Assembly (NCBI RefSeq): GCF_002966125.1 | Contig: NZ_CP027062.1 | Coordinates: 62,001-126,000 of the forward strand | Origin: Pukyongia salina | GTDB lineage: Bacteria > Bacteroidota > Bacteroidia > Flavobacteriales > Flavobacteriaceae | Direction of reading: 5' to 3' | Length of the DNA: 64,000 bases | In this document: positions 42,107 through 51,299 of the stretch, piece after piece | How positions within the stretch are numbered: position 1 is the first letter of the stretch | Layout: each line of letters opens with the position of its first letter | Made by a program: the position numbers and the translations under genes | Notes under the pieces: generated by a model | The model's database searches: none | Told to the model about the DNA's origin: nothing | The model's input: only the letters and a program-made list of their open reading frames with translations

Positions 42107-42159
42107 TTACTTTTTTATTCCCACCGCGGCCGTGAAGCCAGCTTCAGCCTTGTGGAAAT

Positions 42160-42191
42160 AAAAAAGTCGGACACTTTCTGTGTCCGACTTT
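42160..42191 (-). terminator. Terminator of tRNA-Pro(TGG)
   Basis: 12-bp stem AAAGTCGGACAC / GTGTCCGACTTT, loop AGAAA, followed by T residues on the reverse strand; ends 4 bp from the tRNA CCA end. Confidence 0.88.
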
Positions 42192-42194
42192 CAT

Positions 42195-42272
42195 TGGTCG
42201 GGGTGGCAGGATTCGAACCTGCGACCTCCTGCTCCCAAAGCAGGCGCGATAACCGGGCTACGCTACACCCCG
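42195..42272 (-). tRNA. tRNA-Pro (anticodon TGG), CCA encoded
   Basis: 78 nt including CCA. Acceptor CGGGGTG / CACCCCG, anticodon stem CCTGC / GCAGG with loop TTTGGGA, T stem GCAGG / CCTGC with loop TTCGAAT, discriminator A, then CCA. Confidence 0.97.
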
Positions 42273-42284
42273 AAAATTGGATTG

Positions 42285-42313
42285 CAAATATATTCCTTTT
42301 ATTTATTTTTCAA
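42285..42313 (-). promoter_or_regulatory. Promoter of tRNA-Pro(TGG)
   Basis: Reverse strand TTG (42313-42311), 18 bp, TATATTTG (42292-42285), ending 12 bp before the tRNA. Consensus Bacteroidota promoter. Confidence 0.83.
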
Positions 42314-42348
42314 ACGTTTTTTAGTACCTTTTCAGAAATGAGATCCCT

Positions 42349-43470
42349 ATGAAAAAAATTGTGATTTTCCTGTTACCCTTGCTGCTGATATTTGCCTGTA
42401 AAGAACCGGTAAAAGAGAACGACGTTGCCATTAAATCTAACACAGCCCGAACATATTCAACAGTTCGTGTAGTCGATAATCTTAGCAATCCCTGGGGCAT
42501 GACGTGGTTGCCTGATGGCAGCATGCTAATCACCGAAAAACGCGGAGAGATCCTTCACATTAAAAATGGAGTGAAAACTAATGTTGAAAACGTGCCGGAG
42601 ATCTATGTGCGGGGTCAGGGTGGTCTAATGGATATTGAGATACATCCTAATTATAAGGAAAATCCTTGGATCTATTTTACATATGCTTCACCTGAAGGAG
42701 AAGGTAAAGGAGGTCATACCAAATTAAGCCGGGCAATGTTACTGGAAGGAAAACTAATAAATATCCAGCACTTGTATAAAGCCAGTCCAAATTCAACCAG
42801 TGGCCAGCATTTTGGCTCCAGAATAGAATTCGACAATGAGGGGTATCTGTATTTCAGCATCGGGGAGCGAGGTGATCGTGATAAAAATCCTCAGGATATT
42901 ACCAGAGATGGAGGGAAGATCTATCGCCTTTACGACGATGGAAAGATTCCTGTCACCAATCCCTTTGTTAATGAAATGGGAGCCAAACCTGCAATTTTTA
43001 CCTACGGGAACCGGAATCCCCAGGGAATGGCTAAACATCCCGAAACGGGTGAAATATGGATGCACGAACATGGCCCAAAAGGTGGCGATGAGATCAATAT
43101 CGTTAAAAAGAGGGCAAATTATGGCTGGCCGGTGATTTCGTATGGCGTAAACTACAGCGGTACAAAGTTCACCGAGGAAACAGCGCGGCCGGGAATGGAA
43201 CAACCTGTTTATTACTGGACGCCTTCTATCGCTCCCTGTGGAATGACCTTCGTTACGGGCGACACCTATCCGGAATGGAAAGGTCATCTACTGGTAGGAT
43301 CTCTAAAATTTAACTATGTAGAATTGGTTAAACTGAAAGGCAATAAAGTAATAGGAAGAGAAAAGATCGCCGAGGGTATAGGCAGGGTGAGAAATGTAAA
43401 ACAGGGTCCTGATGGTTTTATTTATGTTGCTGTTGAAGGTGACGGAATCTACAAGATCCTGCCAAAATAA
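42349..43470 (+). CDS. PQQ-dependent sugar dehydrogenase-type lipoprotein
   Basis: 373 aa; lipobox LIFAC (Cys about 17). Soluble six-bladed propeller of the GSDH/Yliid type: the opening LSNPWGMTWLPDGSMLITEKRG, SGQHFGSRIEF, YGNRNPQGM and a HEHGPKGGDEIN segment are family signatures, with His and Arg residues that would contact PQQ. It oxidises a sugar or aldose-like substrate outside the inner membrane if PQQ is available. Stands alone between tRNA-Pro and a terminator. Confidence 0.9.
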   Translation: MKKIVIFLLPLLLIFACKEPVKENDVAIKSNTARTYSTVRVVDNLSNPWGMTWLPDGSMLITEKRGEILHIKNGVKTNVENVPEIYVRGQGGLMDIEIHPNYKENPWIYFTYASPEGEGKGGHTKLSRAMLLEGKLINIQHLYKASPNSTSGQHFGSRIEFDNEGYLYFSIGERGDRDKNPQDITRDGGKIYRLYDDGKIPVTNPFVNEMGAKPAIFTYGNRNPQGMAKHPETGEIWMHEHGPKGGDEINIVKKRANYGWPVISYGVNYSGTKFTEETARPGMEQPVYYWTPSIAPCGMTFVTGDTYPEWKGHLLVGSLKFNYVELVKLKGNKVIGREKIAEGIGRVRNVKQGPDGFIYVAVEGDGIYKILPK

Positions 43471-43497
43471 AAAAGGGGCCGATACAGGCCCCTTTCA
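43470..43497. terminator. Terminator shared by the dehydrogenase and porin genes
   Basis: Stem AGGGGCC / GGCCCCT with loop GATACA between convergent genes. The six-base A run gives a strong T tract on the reverse strand; on the forward strand only TTT follows. Confidence 0.82.
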
Positions 43498-43513
43498 TTA
43501 ACAAAAAATTAAA

Positions 43514-44848
43514 CTAGAAACTTATTACAGATTCTACCACTACTCCGCTAAATTTACCTTCATTGTAAATATTACCGGGAGCAAAACCGTCGTAGGTCTG
43601 GTTTACATATTCTAATTTAGCCAGTACATTCTTGGTAAGGAATACACCTCCACCTATATTAAATCTGTCGATAGTGACATCCAGTCCGGAGCCAGCTTCT
43701 TCTCCACTTGCGCTATTGTATCGTCCACCTACGTAGAAATTCTCGTTGTTTCCAAACCGGTATAGAACTTCTATCATATATTGTGTCCAATCTCTACGCT
43801 TTTCAGTTAGAGGGGTTGTAGCTTCAAATTCAGAATCGGAGCGTCCGCTGGTTAATTCCACCAAACCGAATACCTCAAGTCCCTGGTATTTCACAAATGG
43901 GTTGATCATAATAGCTGTGATTTCATTTCTGAATCCCGGATCGTAACGGCCGGAACGGAAATTACCGGAAGCACTTGCTTCAGCATCTTCTAATACAAAA
44001 TAGTATCTGGAACCTGTACGGTCGGCAGAATATAGATAAACTCGCGCTGCATGAGCCGTGTTGTAAATAGATCCGGTTAAACGTACTCTCAGGTCATTGC
44101 TCAATTGCTTATCCCATCCTACTTTACCCAATAAGGAAGGTGAAGTGGTGTCCGGGTTGTTCACCGCCTGGTTCAATTTACCATTAGACATACCCACCAT
44201 AACTAGCCAACCGTTGTTTCGATAATAGATTTCTCCTCCAACTTCTGTGGTAAAAGCATCCAATATGGTATTCCCAACAAATGGATTATAAATTGCAGAT
44301 GAGTTGTCTGATCTTCTGAAGTGCTGGTCTCCATAGTTCTGCTCCATATGTCCTAACTTCACAGTTACATGCTTCATCAGGTCACTTAAAGTACCCTCCT
44401 TTATAAAATTAAGATTATCAATTTGCAGATAACCTCCTTTTACATAAGGTTCCGGGTGGTGTCTTGAAGACAAATACGTTCTTAAGTGCATTCTTAATCC
44501 ATCGCCCAATTCTACATCCAGGTCTAAATTGGCGGTAGCCAGGTTGAAATTGTCGCCTATCTCTATCAATGGTACCATTTCGTACCAAGGACTGGAAGGG
44601 TTGTCGGTAGCCACAAAGCCATTCTCATGATCTATAGCTTGAAATTGTAAAGCCGATGATCCACCTACTCTTACCCTCACTCCGTCGAAGGCTTTTACAA
44701 TAGCCGTGTCTTTAGGCGCTTCAAAAACATTGATGCCCTGCTTGTCAGGCTCTCTGAAGTTATTTAAACTTCGTTTATTTTGTGCATAGGAGAAGGTTAC
44801 TCCCAGCAATAAACTTAATACGATTAGTTGTTTTACAATGTGTTTCAT
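43514..44848 (-). CDS. Outer membrane porin-like beta-barrel protein
   Basis: 444 aa; signal peptide 1-22 (cleavage near SYAQ). After a short linker the sequence is a series of amphipathic strands with many aromatic residues (VRVGGSSALQFQA, DLDVELGDGLRMHLRTYL) and ends with SVISF, a typical terminal Phe for barrel insertion. It resembles phosphate-selective-type or general porins of Bacteroidota; substrate unknown. It lies 2 bp after the YceI gene, forming an operon under a TGAY-N4-RTCA promoter. Confidence 0.83.
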   Translation of the reverse strand: MKHIVKQLIVLSLLLGVTFSYAQNKRSLNNFREPDKQGINVFEAPKDTAIVKAFDGVRVRVGGSSALQFQAIDHENGFVATDNPSSPWYEMVPLIEIGDNFNLATANLDLDVELGDGLRMHLRTYLSSRHHPEPYVKGGYLQIDNLNFIKEGTLSDLMKHVTVKLGHMEQNYGDQHFRRSDNSSAIYNPFVGNTILDAFTTEVGGEIYYRNNGWLVMVGMSNGKLNQAVNNPDTTSPSLLGKVGWDKQLSNDLRVRLTGSIYNTAHAARVYLYSADRTGSRYYFVLEDAEASASGNFRSGRYDPGFRNEITAIMINPFVKYQGLEVFGLVELTSGRSDSEFEATTPLTEKRRDWTQYMIEVLYRFGNNENFYVGGRYNSASGEEAGSGLDVTIDRFNIGGGVFLTKNVLAKLEYVNQTYDGFAPGNIYNEGKFSGVVVESVISF

Positions 44849-44850
44849 GG

Positions 44851-45465
44851 TTAATTGTAATTAAGGTTAAAATCAATTATAATATCATTTCCGGTTTTTA
44901 AGGTCCCTAGCAAGGCAGTAGGTGGTTCCACATCGAAATCGGACATTTTCAATGGTTTTTCACCTTTTATGATCACCTTACCTCCTACTACTGCGATTTT
45001 AGTATCAATAGTAACTGTCCTGGTTTTACCCGCAATGGATAGCGTCCCTATTAATTTTGCTGTGTAATTATCGCTGCCTGTATGTTGTATGGATTCTACT
45101 TTATTAAGTCGGTAGGTGATGCTAGGATGGCTGTCACTCTTAAGGGCATCATAACATTTATTGTCCATGACGCGCTTACCACTCTCGAGGGTTTTTACAC
45201 CCACTTTTACCTCGATATTGTGTATTTTAAGATCTCCATCAGTTACATGATCGAAATCGAGTTTTCCGCTAAAAGATTTCGAGATCATCTCCCAGTCATG
45301 TAATGACGAGGTTCCTTTAATAGTAAAATTCGATCCCGAAGAATTAAGTTTGTAACTTAGTTTATTCGTGGGTTGTACTGCATCGTTCATGGCAATATCT
45401 CCTGCTTGAGAAAAACCGTAAAACGAAACAAAAAACACTAACATCAATAGATTAAACTTTTTCAT
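44851..45465 (-). CDS. YceI-family exported protein
   Basis: 204 aa from ATG 45465 (45468 is equally possible). A longer frame up to 45564 contains the gene's own promoter box and operator, so it is not the start. Signal peptide 1-19 (cleavage at GFSQ/AG). The mature domain has the YceI lipocalin-like pattern: FTIKGTSSLHDWEM, KMSDFDVEPP near the C-terminus. YceI proteins bind isoprenoid-type lipids in the periplasm. Operon with the porin-like gene. Confidence 0.9.
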   Translation of the reverse strand: MKKFNLLMLVFFVSFYGFSQAGDIAMNDAVQPTNKLSYKLNSSGSNFTIKGTSSLHDWEMISKSFSGKLDFDHVTDGDLKIHNIEVKVGVKTLESGKRVMDNKCYDALKSDSHPSITYRLNKVESIQHTGSDNYTAKLIGTLSIAGKTRTVTIDTKIAVVGGKVIIKGEKPLKMSDFDVEPPTALLGTLKTGNDIIIDFNLNYN

Positions 45466-45495
45466 CATGTGAAGACTTTTGTGTAACATTTGATA

Positions 45496-45538
45496 CAAAA
45501 CTAAATACCGCTTGTAGTTTAATCTATGATAATTGTCA
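45496..45538 (-). promoter_or_regulatory. Promoter of yceI-porin operon with TGAY-N4-RTCA operator
   Basis: Reverse strand TGACAATTATCA (45538-45527) and TAGTTTTG (45503-45496); 29.5 bp. Predicted start near 45491, about 25 bp before the ATG. Confidence 0.77.
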
Positions 45539-45558
45539 GCACCGAAAATCCGGAAAAT

Positions 45559-45570
45559 TGACATTTATCA
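45559..45570. promoter_or_regulatory. Second TGAY-N4-RTCA site upstream of yceI
   Basis: TGACATTTATCA, centred 32 bp (about three helical turns) upstream of the yceI operator. No matching TAnnTTTG box lies 29.5 bp away in either direction, so it may act as an auxiliary site for yceI or modulate the divergent cytochrome c gene. Confidence 0.5.
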
Positions 45571-45641
45571 TAGTTTGAAAAATTTCAATTTGTTAGAGTG
45601 AGCGATCCGATGGAATTTTGCAATATTCAACCAATGGTGAC

Positions 45642-45671
45642 TTGCCAACTTGAGGTTTTACCGTACTTTTG
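45642..45671 (+). promoter_or_regulatory. Promoter of the cytochrome c gene
   Basis: TTG (45642-45644), 19 bp, TACTTTTG (45664-45671). The box covers a possible TTG start codon at 45669, so translation must begin downstream, at ATG 45693. Confidence 0.7.
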
Positions 45672-45692
45672 AAAGAATTATTTAAAGAGATC

Positions 45693-46157
45693 ATGCACAG
45701 AACATTCAACTATATCTTCGTCCTTAACCTGGTAGTAAGTCTATTATTCGCCTGCAATTCATCTACTAAAAATGCTTCAGAAAAAAATCAACCTGAAGTG
45801 GCAGATCTCTCTATGGCTCAGGATGAGTTAAGCAGATCGAAAGAGCGAGGTGGCCTTATCTATACCGATTTCTGCATGCAGTGCCACATGGCAAACGGGA
45901 TGGGCATTACAGGTACGTTTCCTCCTTTGGCCGGGTCCAACTGGTTAATAGAAAAACGTACCGAAAGCATCCACGCTGTGAAATACGGCCAATCCGGGAA
46001 GATAGAAGTGAACGGGGAAATTTACGACAATATCATGGTGCCCATGGGACTTAGTGATGAAGAGGTGGCAGATGTAATGAACTACATCATGTCCTCCTGG
46101 GGTAACACTCTCGATAAAATGGTTACCCCATCGGAAGTTGCTGCCGTTAAAAAATAA
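45693..46157 (+). CDS. Mono-haem cytochrome c lipoprotein
   Basis: 154 aa from ATG 45693. Lipobox LLFAC places the lipidated Cys at 21. The haem motif CMQCH is at residues 61-65 and the distal ligand is probably the Met in NIMVPMG or MGLSDEEVADV, as in class I cytochromes with PPL / LSDEEVADVMNYI signatures. Electron carrier on the periplasmic side. Divergent from yceI; haem attachment would need the ResB-CcsA protein. Confidence 0.9.
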   Translation: MHRTFNYIFVLNLVVSLLFACNSSTKNASEKNQPEVADLSMAQDELSRSKERGGLIYTDFCMQCHMANGMGITGTFPPLAGSNWLIEKRTESIHAVKYGQSGKIEVNGEIYDNIMVPMGLSDEEVADVMNYIMSSWGNTLDKMVTPSEVAAVKK

Positions 46158-46235
46158 ACCAATACTTAAGGAAATATGGTAAAGATCATGTTTTCTGTCT
46201 AACATTATTCCTACTTTTGTACAAACCAAGAATCT

Positions 46236-46847
46236 ATGCTTATTATAGGTATCGCCGGAGGTACAGGGAGTGGTAAAACAACGGTCGTTCAGCAGATCAT
46301 AGAACAATTACCGGAAGGAGAAGTATGTATCATTTCACAAGATTCGTATTATAAAGATATTAGCCACCTAACTTACGAGGAAAGGGTGAAGATCAATTTC
46401 GATCATCCCAAGGCTATCGATTTCGATCTTTTGTCTACTCACCTAAAGGAACTAAAAAAAGGCAACTCCTTCGAACAACCGGTTTACTCGTTTGTAGAAC
46501 ATAACCGAACTTCAGAAACCATTACCACCCATCCTAAAAAAGTGGTGATCGTTGAAGGTATCCTTATCCTTACGCATCCCGAAATTCGCGAACTGTTCGA
46601 CATTAAAGTGTATGTTCATGCCGATAGCGACGAACGCCTGATACGTAGATTAAAAAGGGATATCGTGGAACGAGGGCGCGATCTCAACGAGGTGCTTAAT
46701 CGATACCAGACCACACTAAAACCTATGCATCAGGAGTTTATAGAACCAACCAAGGAATACGCAGATATTATCATCCCGACAAATAGATATAATACCGTGG
46801 CCGTGGATCTAATTCGAAATATTATTCATCAGAAGCTGGACAACTAA
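46236..46847 (+). CDS. udk: Uridine kinase
   Basis: 203 aa. P-loop GGTGSGKTT at about residues 8-16 and the uridine-binding DSYYKD and NFDHPKAIDFDLL segments. Phosphorylates uridine and cytidine in pyrimidine salvage. A TACTTTTG box at 46212-46219 gives a promoter close to the ATG. Followed after 2 bp by the FtsB-like gene. Confidence 0.95.
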   Translation: MLIIGIAGGTGSGKTTVVQQIIEQLPEGEVCIISQDSYYKDISHLTYEERVKINFDHPKAIDFDLLSTHLKELKKGNSFEQPVYSFVEHNRTSETITTHPKKVVIVEGILILTHPEIRELFDIKVYVHADSDERLIRRLKRDIVERGRDLNEVLNRYQTTLKPMHQEFIEPTKEYADIIIPTNRYNTVAVDLIRNIIHQKLDN

Positions 46848-46849
46848 CT

Positions 46850-47185
46850 GTGAAATTTTCAGAAATAAAAAAGAAAAAATGGTTCCTGGTATTTAGTAGT
46901 ACCTATGTACTCATACTTATCTTTTTTATCGTGTGGATGATTTTTTTCGACACCAATTCGTTCTTTATTCACCGGGAATTGGATCAGGATATTAAAGGCC
47001 TGGAAGAGAATAAAGAATTCTACAAGCAGGAAATTGAAAAGGACAAAGCTTTTATAGAGAAGATGAAAGACAGTGCCGAAATGGAAAAATTTGCCAGGGA
47101 AAAGTACTATCTGAAAAAGGAGAATGAAGACATTTATATTATAGAGCACGAAGACAGCCTGAAAAATAAAGACCACAATGACTAA
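46850..47185 (+). CDS. FtsB/DivIC-type septum formation protein
   Basis: 111 aa, GTG start 2 bp after udk. One membrane helix (about residues 13-33) then a coiled coil (40-80: DQDIKGLEENKEFYKQEIEKD) and an AREKYYLKKENEDI segment, the standard FtsB/DivIC signature. Part of the FtsQ-B-L divisome complex. Overlaps mutA by 8 bp; udk-ftsB-mutA is the usual Flavobacteriia order. Confidence 0.9.
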   Translation: MKFSEIKKKKWFLVFSSTYVLILIFFIVWMIFFDTNSFFIHRELDQDIKGLEENKEFYKQEIEKDKAFIEKMKDSAEMEKFAREKYYLKKENEDIYIIEHEDSLKNKDHND

Positions 47186-48542
47186 CTTATTCGATGAATT
47201 TGACGGGGTTTCGGCTAAAGCCTGGAAGCAAAAGATACAGGTGGACCTTAAAGGTGCCGATTATAACGACACCCTCATCTGGCAATCTCCCGAGGGCATC
47301 CACGTAAAACCGTTCTATCACCCCGATGATTTTAAGTCTGCTTTCGAGCCCATTCCGGGTCAACCTCAGCAGTGGGAGATCGTTCAACAGGTTTTTATTG
47401 ATGACGTGGCCATCGCCAACAAACTGGCCCTGGACGCCATGGACCGCGGAGCGGAAGCCCTGCTTCTTATTGCCGAAAATTCCTTCGAGATAGAACCCAT
47501 GTTCACTGGTTTCGATTTCTCGGAAGCTACCTTGTATTTCGATCTGCGTTTCCTGAATCTTGAATTTCAAAGGAAGCTGCAAACCTATCTAAGCGAAAAA
47601 CAAGCCTGTGTATTTTACAATATCGACCTCCTTGGTAACCTGGCGCGAAGTGGCAATTGGTATACTAATCTTAAACAGGACCATGAGATCCTTGATAATC
47701 TTTTTTCTGAATTTTCTTCGGAAGCGATCTTAGGTGTGGATATGGCCTTGTATCAAAACGCCGGAGCTCATAGTGTTCAGCAATTAGCCTATGGGTTGGC
47801 ACATTGTAACGAATACCTGCATCACTTCAGCAATAAAAAAGATCTGCTTGTAAATTTTAAAGTTGCTGTTGGAAATAATTACTTCTTCGAAATAGCTAAA
47901 ATAAGGGCGCTACGGAAATTGTACTCGGTACTAGCACAGGAATTCGGCATGAACCCAAAGTGTAATATCCTTGCAGTCCCGTCGCAGCGAAATAAAACCA
48001 TTTACGATTATAACGTGAATATGCTGCGTACCACCACCGAATGTATGAGTGCCGTACTGGGTGGTGCCAATGCCGTAAGTAACCTCCCCTATGATGCTAT
48101 CTATCATAAAAGCAACGAATTTGGCGAACGGATCTCCCGCAACCAATTGCTCATTCTGAAGTCGGAAAGTTATTTCGATGCAGTATCCAATCCTGCGGAT
48201 GGAACGTATTATATCGAAGCGCTCACCGATCAGCTGGCTGAAGCCGCCCTGGCACTTTTTAAAGAGATCGAAGCGAACGGCGGATTCCTGAAAATGCTGA
48301 AACAGGGCACCATTCAGAAGAAAATAAAAGAAAGCGCACAAAAGGAACAGAAAATGTTCGAGGAGGGAAAACTGGCACTCCTGGGTACAAATAAGTATCC
48401 CAACACCGCTGATAGAATGAAAGACACCATCGAATTATTTCCGTTCGTAAAGAACAAGCCAAGAAAAACGCTCATCGAACCTATCATCGAGCGTCGCCTG
48501 GCCGAACCCCTGGAAAAAGAAAGGCTTGATAATGAAAATTAA
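47178..48542 (+). CDS. mutA: Methylmalonyl-CoA mutase, small subunit
   Basis: 454 aa TIM-barrel subunit without its own B12 domain; pairs with the large subunit encoded at 49161. Recognisable: WKQKIQVDLKGADYNDTLIWQSPEGI near the start, a TTECMSAVLGGANAVSNLPYD segment and a GTYYIEALTDQLAE segment. The complex interconverts (R)-methylmalonyl-CoA and succinyl-CoA in propionate and branched-chain degradation. Overlaps the lipoprotein gene that separates it from the large subunit. Confidence 0.92.
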   Translation: MTNLFDEFDGVSAKAWKQKIQVDLKGADYNDTLIWQSPEGIHVKPFYHPDDFKSAFEPIPGQPQQWEIVQQVFIDDVAIANKLALDAMDRGAEALLLIAENSFEIEPMFTGFDFSEATLYFDLRFLNLEFQRKLQTYLSEKQACVFYNIDLLGNLARSGNWYTNLKQDHEILDNLFSEFSSEAILGVDMALYQNAGAHSVQQLAYGLAHCNEYLHHFSNKKDLLVNFKVAVGNNYFFEIAKIRALRKLYSVLAQEFGMNPKCNILAVPSQRNKTIYDYNVNMLRTTTECMSAVLGGANAVSNLPYDAIYHKSNEFGERISRNQLLILKSESYFDAVSNPADGTYYIEALTDQLAEAALALFKEIEANGGFLKMLKQGTIQKKIKESAQKEQKMFEEGKLALLGTNKYPNTADRMKDTIELFPFVKNKPRKTLIEPIIERRLAEPLEKERLDNEN

Positions 48543-49164
48543 ATATATACTGCTGGTAACTATAACTCTCGTCCTCACGGCCTGTGTGGACAAAGCTCTT
48601 GAAGCTGTTGTCTGGACAGAGATCGAAGCCGATGAGGAACCGCCGGGCACCTACCATTTGCTGGAAGAAGATGGCACCAAGATCTTCCTGCCTCACGATT
48701 TTACCCGTTATTCGGTCTCCAAATTCCAAAAGGTGCTGGATTCTGTGTTGGACGGACAGGAGTACGAATCGGAAATTAAAAGGATCAATAAATTAAAGGA
48801 TGCACGGGGTTCGTTCTATATTTATTTCGATGATCAATCCCGCTCCAGTCTTACCGTAAGTACGGTAGAATACATGCAAATTGAGCAAGAAGAGGCCCAA
48901 ACTCTCCTGGGTATGATCCGGTCTCACCTGGATTACGAAGCGCTTAAAAAGAATATAGAGATCGAAAAAGTTACCGCGAAATACAGCGGCGACAAAACAA
49001 AATACGTCTTCAAATCTGTCTATAAGTTAACCGATCTCGAAACGAACACAGAGTGGTATAATTCAAGTTATATCGTTACTTCCAATCTTAAAACAGTTTT
49101 TATTCAACTGGTAACAAGTTTTGAAACCGATTTCGATCCGTACATTTTAAAAACTATACTATGA
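48532..49164 (+). CDS. Lipoprotein of unknown function inserted between mutA and mutB
   Basis: 210 aa from ATG 48532, which lies inside the end of mutA (11-bp overlap). Signal and lipobox LVLTAC (Cys about 18). The mature domain is mixed alpha/beta ([21 protein letters not shown], then strands [24 protein letters not shown]). No family known to me. Its stop overlaps the large subunit start by 4 bp, so it is translationally coupled to both mutase genes although it must act outside the cytoplasm. Confidence 0.75.
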   Translation: MKIKYILLVTITLVLTACVDKALEAVVWTEIEADEEPPGTYHLLEEDGTKIFLPHDFTRYSVSKFQKVLDSVLDGQEYESEIKRINKLKDARGSFYIYFDDQSRSSLTVSTVEYMQIEQEEAQTLLGMIRSHLDYEALKKNIEIEKVTAKYSGDKTKYVFKSVYKLTDLETNTEWYNSSYIVTSNLKTVFIQLVTSFETDFDPYILKTIL

Positions 49165-51299
49165 TGAGCAGAAAGAACTTGGAACATCTTAGTTTAAATG
49201 GCAATGCCGAAAATAAACCGGGCCCATCTGTAGATTCCACGATTACTGCCGAAGAAATTACGGTTAAAAAACAATACACTCCTTCCGATCTCGATCATAT
49301 CCATCACCTGGACTTTGTTGCGGGTATCGCCCCCAACCTTAGAGGTCCATACTCCACCATGTATGTTCGCAGGCCATGGACCATAAGACAATACGCGGGG
49401 TTTTCTACCGCCGAAGACAGTAACGCTTTCTACCGCCGAAACCTGGCAGCCGGACAAAAAGGGCTGTCTGTAGCCTTCGACCTGGCAACGCATAGAGGCT
49501 ACGACAGCGATCACGAGCGTGTAGTTGGTGATGTGGGAAAAGCAGGCGTAGCCATAGACAGCGTGGAGGACATGAAGATCCTTTTCGATAAGATCCCTCT
49601 GGATAAAATGAGCGTATCCATGACGATGAATGGTGCGGTGCTGCCTATCATGGCTTTTTATATTGTTGCTGCTGAAGAACAAGGCGTTTCTCCCGAAGCT
49701 CTGGCCGGCACCATCCAGAACGACATTTTAAAGGAGTTTATGGTTAGAAACACTTACATCTACCCTCCTGCTCCATCGATGAAGATCATTAGTGATATCT
49801 TCGAATTCACCTCAGAGAAAATGCCGAAGTTCAATTCCATCTCGATTTCGGGCTATCATATGCAGGAAGCGGGCGCAACCTGCGATATCGAACTGGCCTA
49901 TACGCTTGCCGACGGCCTCGAATACATCCGCACCGGAATTGCGGCGGGAATGGATATAGATTCTTTCGCTCCCAGGCTTTCTTTCTTCTGGGCCATCGGG
50001 ATGAATCATTTTATGGAAATTGCCAAAATGAGGGCTGCCAGAATGCTTTGGGCGAAGCTCGTAAAACAATTCAACCCTAAGAATCCCAAATCGCTATCGC
50101 TTCGTACCCATTGCCAAACCAGTGGTTGGAGCCTTACAGAACAAGATCCTTTTAACAACGTAGCCAGAACCTGCATTGAAGCGGCGGCAGCGGCCTTTGG
50201 CGGTACGCAGTCCCTGCATACCAATGCCCTGGATGAAGCTATCGCACTTCCCACCGATTTCTCGGCACGTATCGCCAGGAATACCCAGATCTATCTTCAG
50301 GAAGAAACCCAAATTACGCGAACGGTCGATCCCTGGGCGGGTAGTTATTATGTAGAAAACCTCACTCACGAGATCGCCAATAAGGCCTGGATGTTGATTC
50401 GGGAAGTGGAAGAATTAGGAGGAATGACCAAGGCCATTGAAGCAGGGATCCCTAAACTACGTATAGAAGAAGCGGCAGCGCGAAAGCAAGCTCGAATCGA
50501 TAGCGGCCAGGATATAATTGTTGGTGTAAACAAGTATCGCCTCGAAAAGGAAGACCCACTGCATATACTCGACGTGGATAACCAAAAGGTTAGAAACGGA
50601 CAAATTGCGCGTCTTGAAAGGATAAAAAACGAAAGAAATAGTGAAGCGGTAGAAACTGCCCTCGCAAAATTAACAAACTGCGCCAAAACAGGTGACGGAA
50701 ATTTATTAGCTTTAGCCGTAGATGCAGCCCGTAACCGTGCGACCCTTGGAGAGATCTCGTACGCATTGGAAAAGGAGTTTGGACGATATAAAGCGCAGAT
50801 CCGGTCCTTTAGCGGCGTGTATAGTAAAGAAATGCAGAAAGACCCTTCTTTTGAAAAAGCCCGTGCGATGGCAGATCGGTTCGCTGAACTGGAAGGACGA
50901 CGTCCTCGAATAATGATCGCCAAAATGGGACAGGACGGACATGACCGGGGTGCCAAAGTAGTGGCAACAGGTTATGCCGATGTAGGTTTCGATGTGGATA
51001 TTGGTCCGTTGTTCCAAACCCCGGCCGAAGCCGCAAAACAAGCCATGGAGAACGATGTGCATATCCTGGGTGTTTCCTCCCTGGCGGCCGGACATAAAAC
51101 CCTCGTTCCCCAGGTAATCGAAGAACTGAAAAAACAGGGCCGTGATGATATCATGGTGATCGTTGGTGGTGTTATTCCACCACAGGATTACGAATTTCTC
51201 TTCGATGCTGGTGCCGTGGCGGTTTATGGCCCTGGCACACGTATTAGCGATGCCGCCATTGAAATGCTTCAGATCTTGATCGATTCGGTAGCCGAATAA
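49161..51299 (+). CDS. scpA: Methylmalonyl-CoA mutase, large subunit
   Basis: 712 aa. N-terminal substrate barrel ([19 protein letters not shown] near 70; [20 protein letters not shown] near 250) and C-terminal B12-binding domain with the D-x-H-x-x-G motif DGHDRG (about 598-603), H being the cobalt ligand. Catalyses succinyl-CoA/methylmalonyl-CoA isomerisation with mutA. Its stop TAA overlaps the next ATG by 1 base. Confidence 0.96.
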   Translation: MMSRKNLEHLSLNGNAENKPGPSVDSTITAEEITVKKQYTPSDLDHIHHLDFVAGIAPNLRGPYSTMYVRRPWTIRQYAGFSTAEDSNAFYRRNLAAGQKGLSVAFDLATHRGYDSDHERVVGDVGKAGVAIDSVEDMKILFDKIPLDKMSVSMTMNGAVLPIMAFYIVAAEEQGVSPEALAGTIQNDILKEFMVRNTYIYPPAPSMKIISDIFEFTSEKMPKFNSISISGYHMQEAGATCDIELAYTLADGLEYIRTGIAAGMDIDSFAPRLSFFWAIGMNHFMEIAKMRAARMLWAKLVKQFNPKNPKSLSLRTHCQTSGWSLTEQDPFNNVARTCIEAAAAAFGGTQSLHTNALDEAIALPTDFSARIARNTQIYLQEETQITRTVDPWAGSYYVENLTHEIANKAWMLIREVEELGGMTKAIEAGIPKLRIEEAAARKQARIDSGQDIIVGVNKYRLEKEDPLHILDVDNQKVRNGQIARLERIKNERNSEAVETALAKLTNCAKTGDGNLLALAVDAARNRATLGEISYALEKEFGRYKAQIRSFSGVYSKEMQKDPSFEKARAMADRFAELEGRRPRIMIAKMGQDGHDRGAKVVATGYADVGFDVDIGPLFQTPAEAAKQAMENDVHILGVSSLAAGHKTLVPQVIEELKKQGRDDIMVIVGGVIPPQDYEFLFDAGAVAVYGPGTRISDAAIEMLQILIDSVAE

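Noticed and set aside
41812-42135. Reading frame through the 120-bp repeats
   Set aside because: It is an artefact of repeat periodicity (multiple of three) with no start context and no protein-like composition.
45466-45564. Longer N-terminus for YceI
   Set aside because: It would cover the promoter box and operator and would bury the signal peptide; ATG 45465 or 45468 is preferred.
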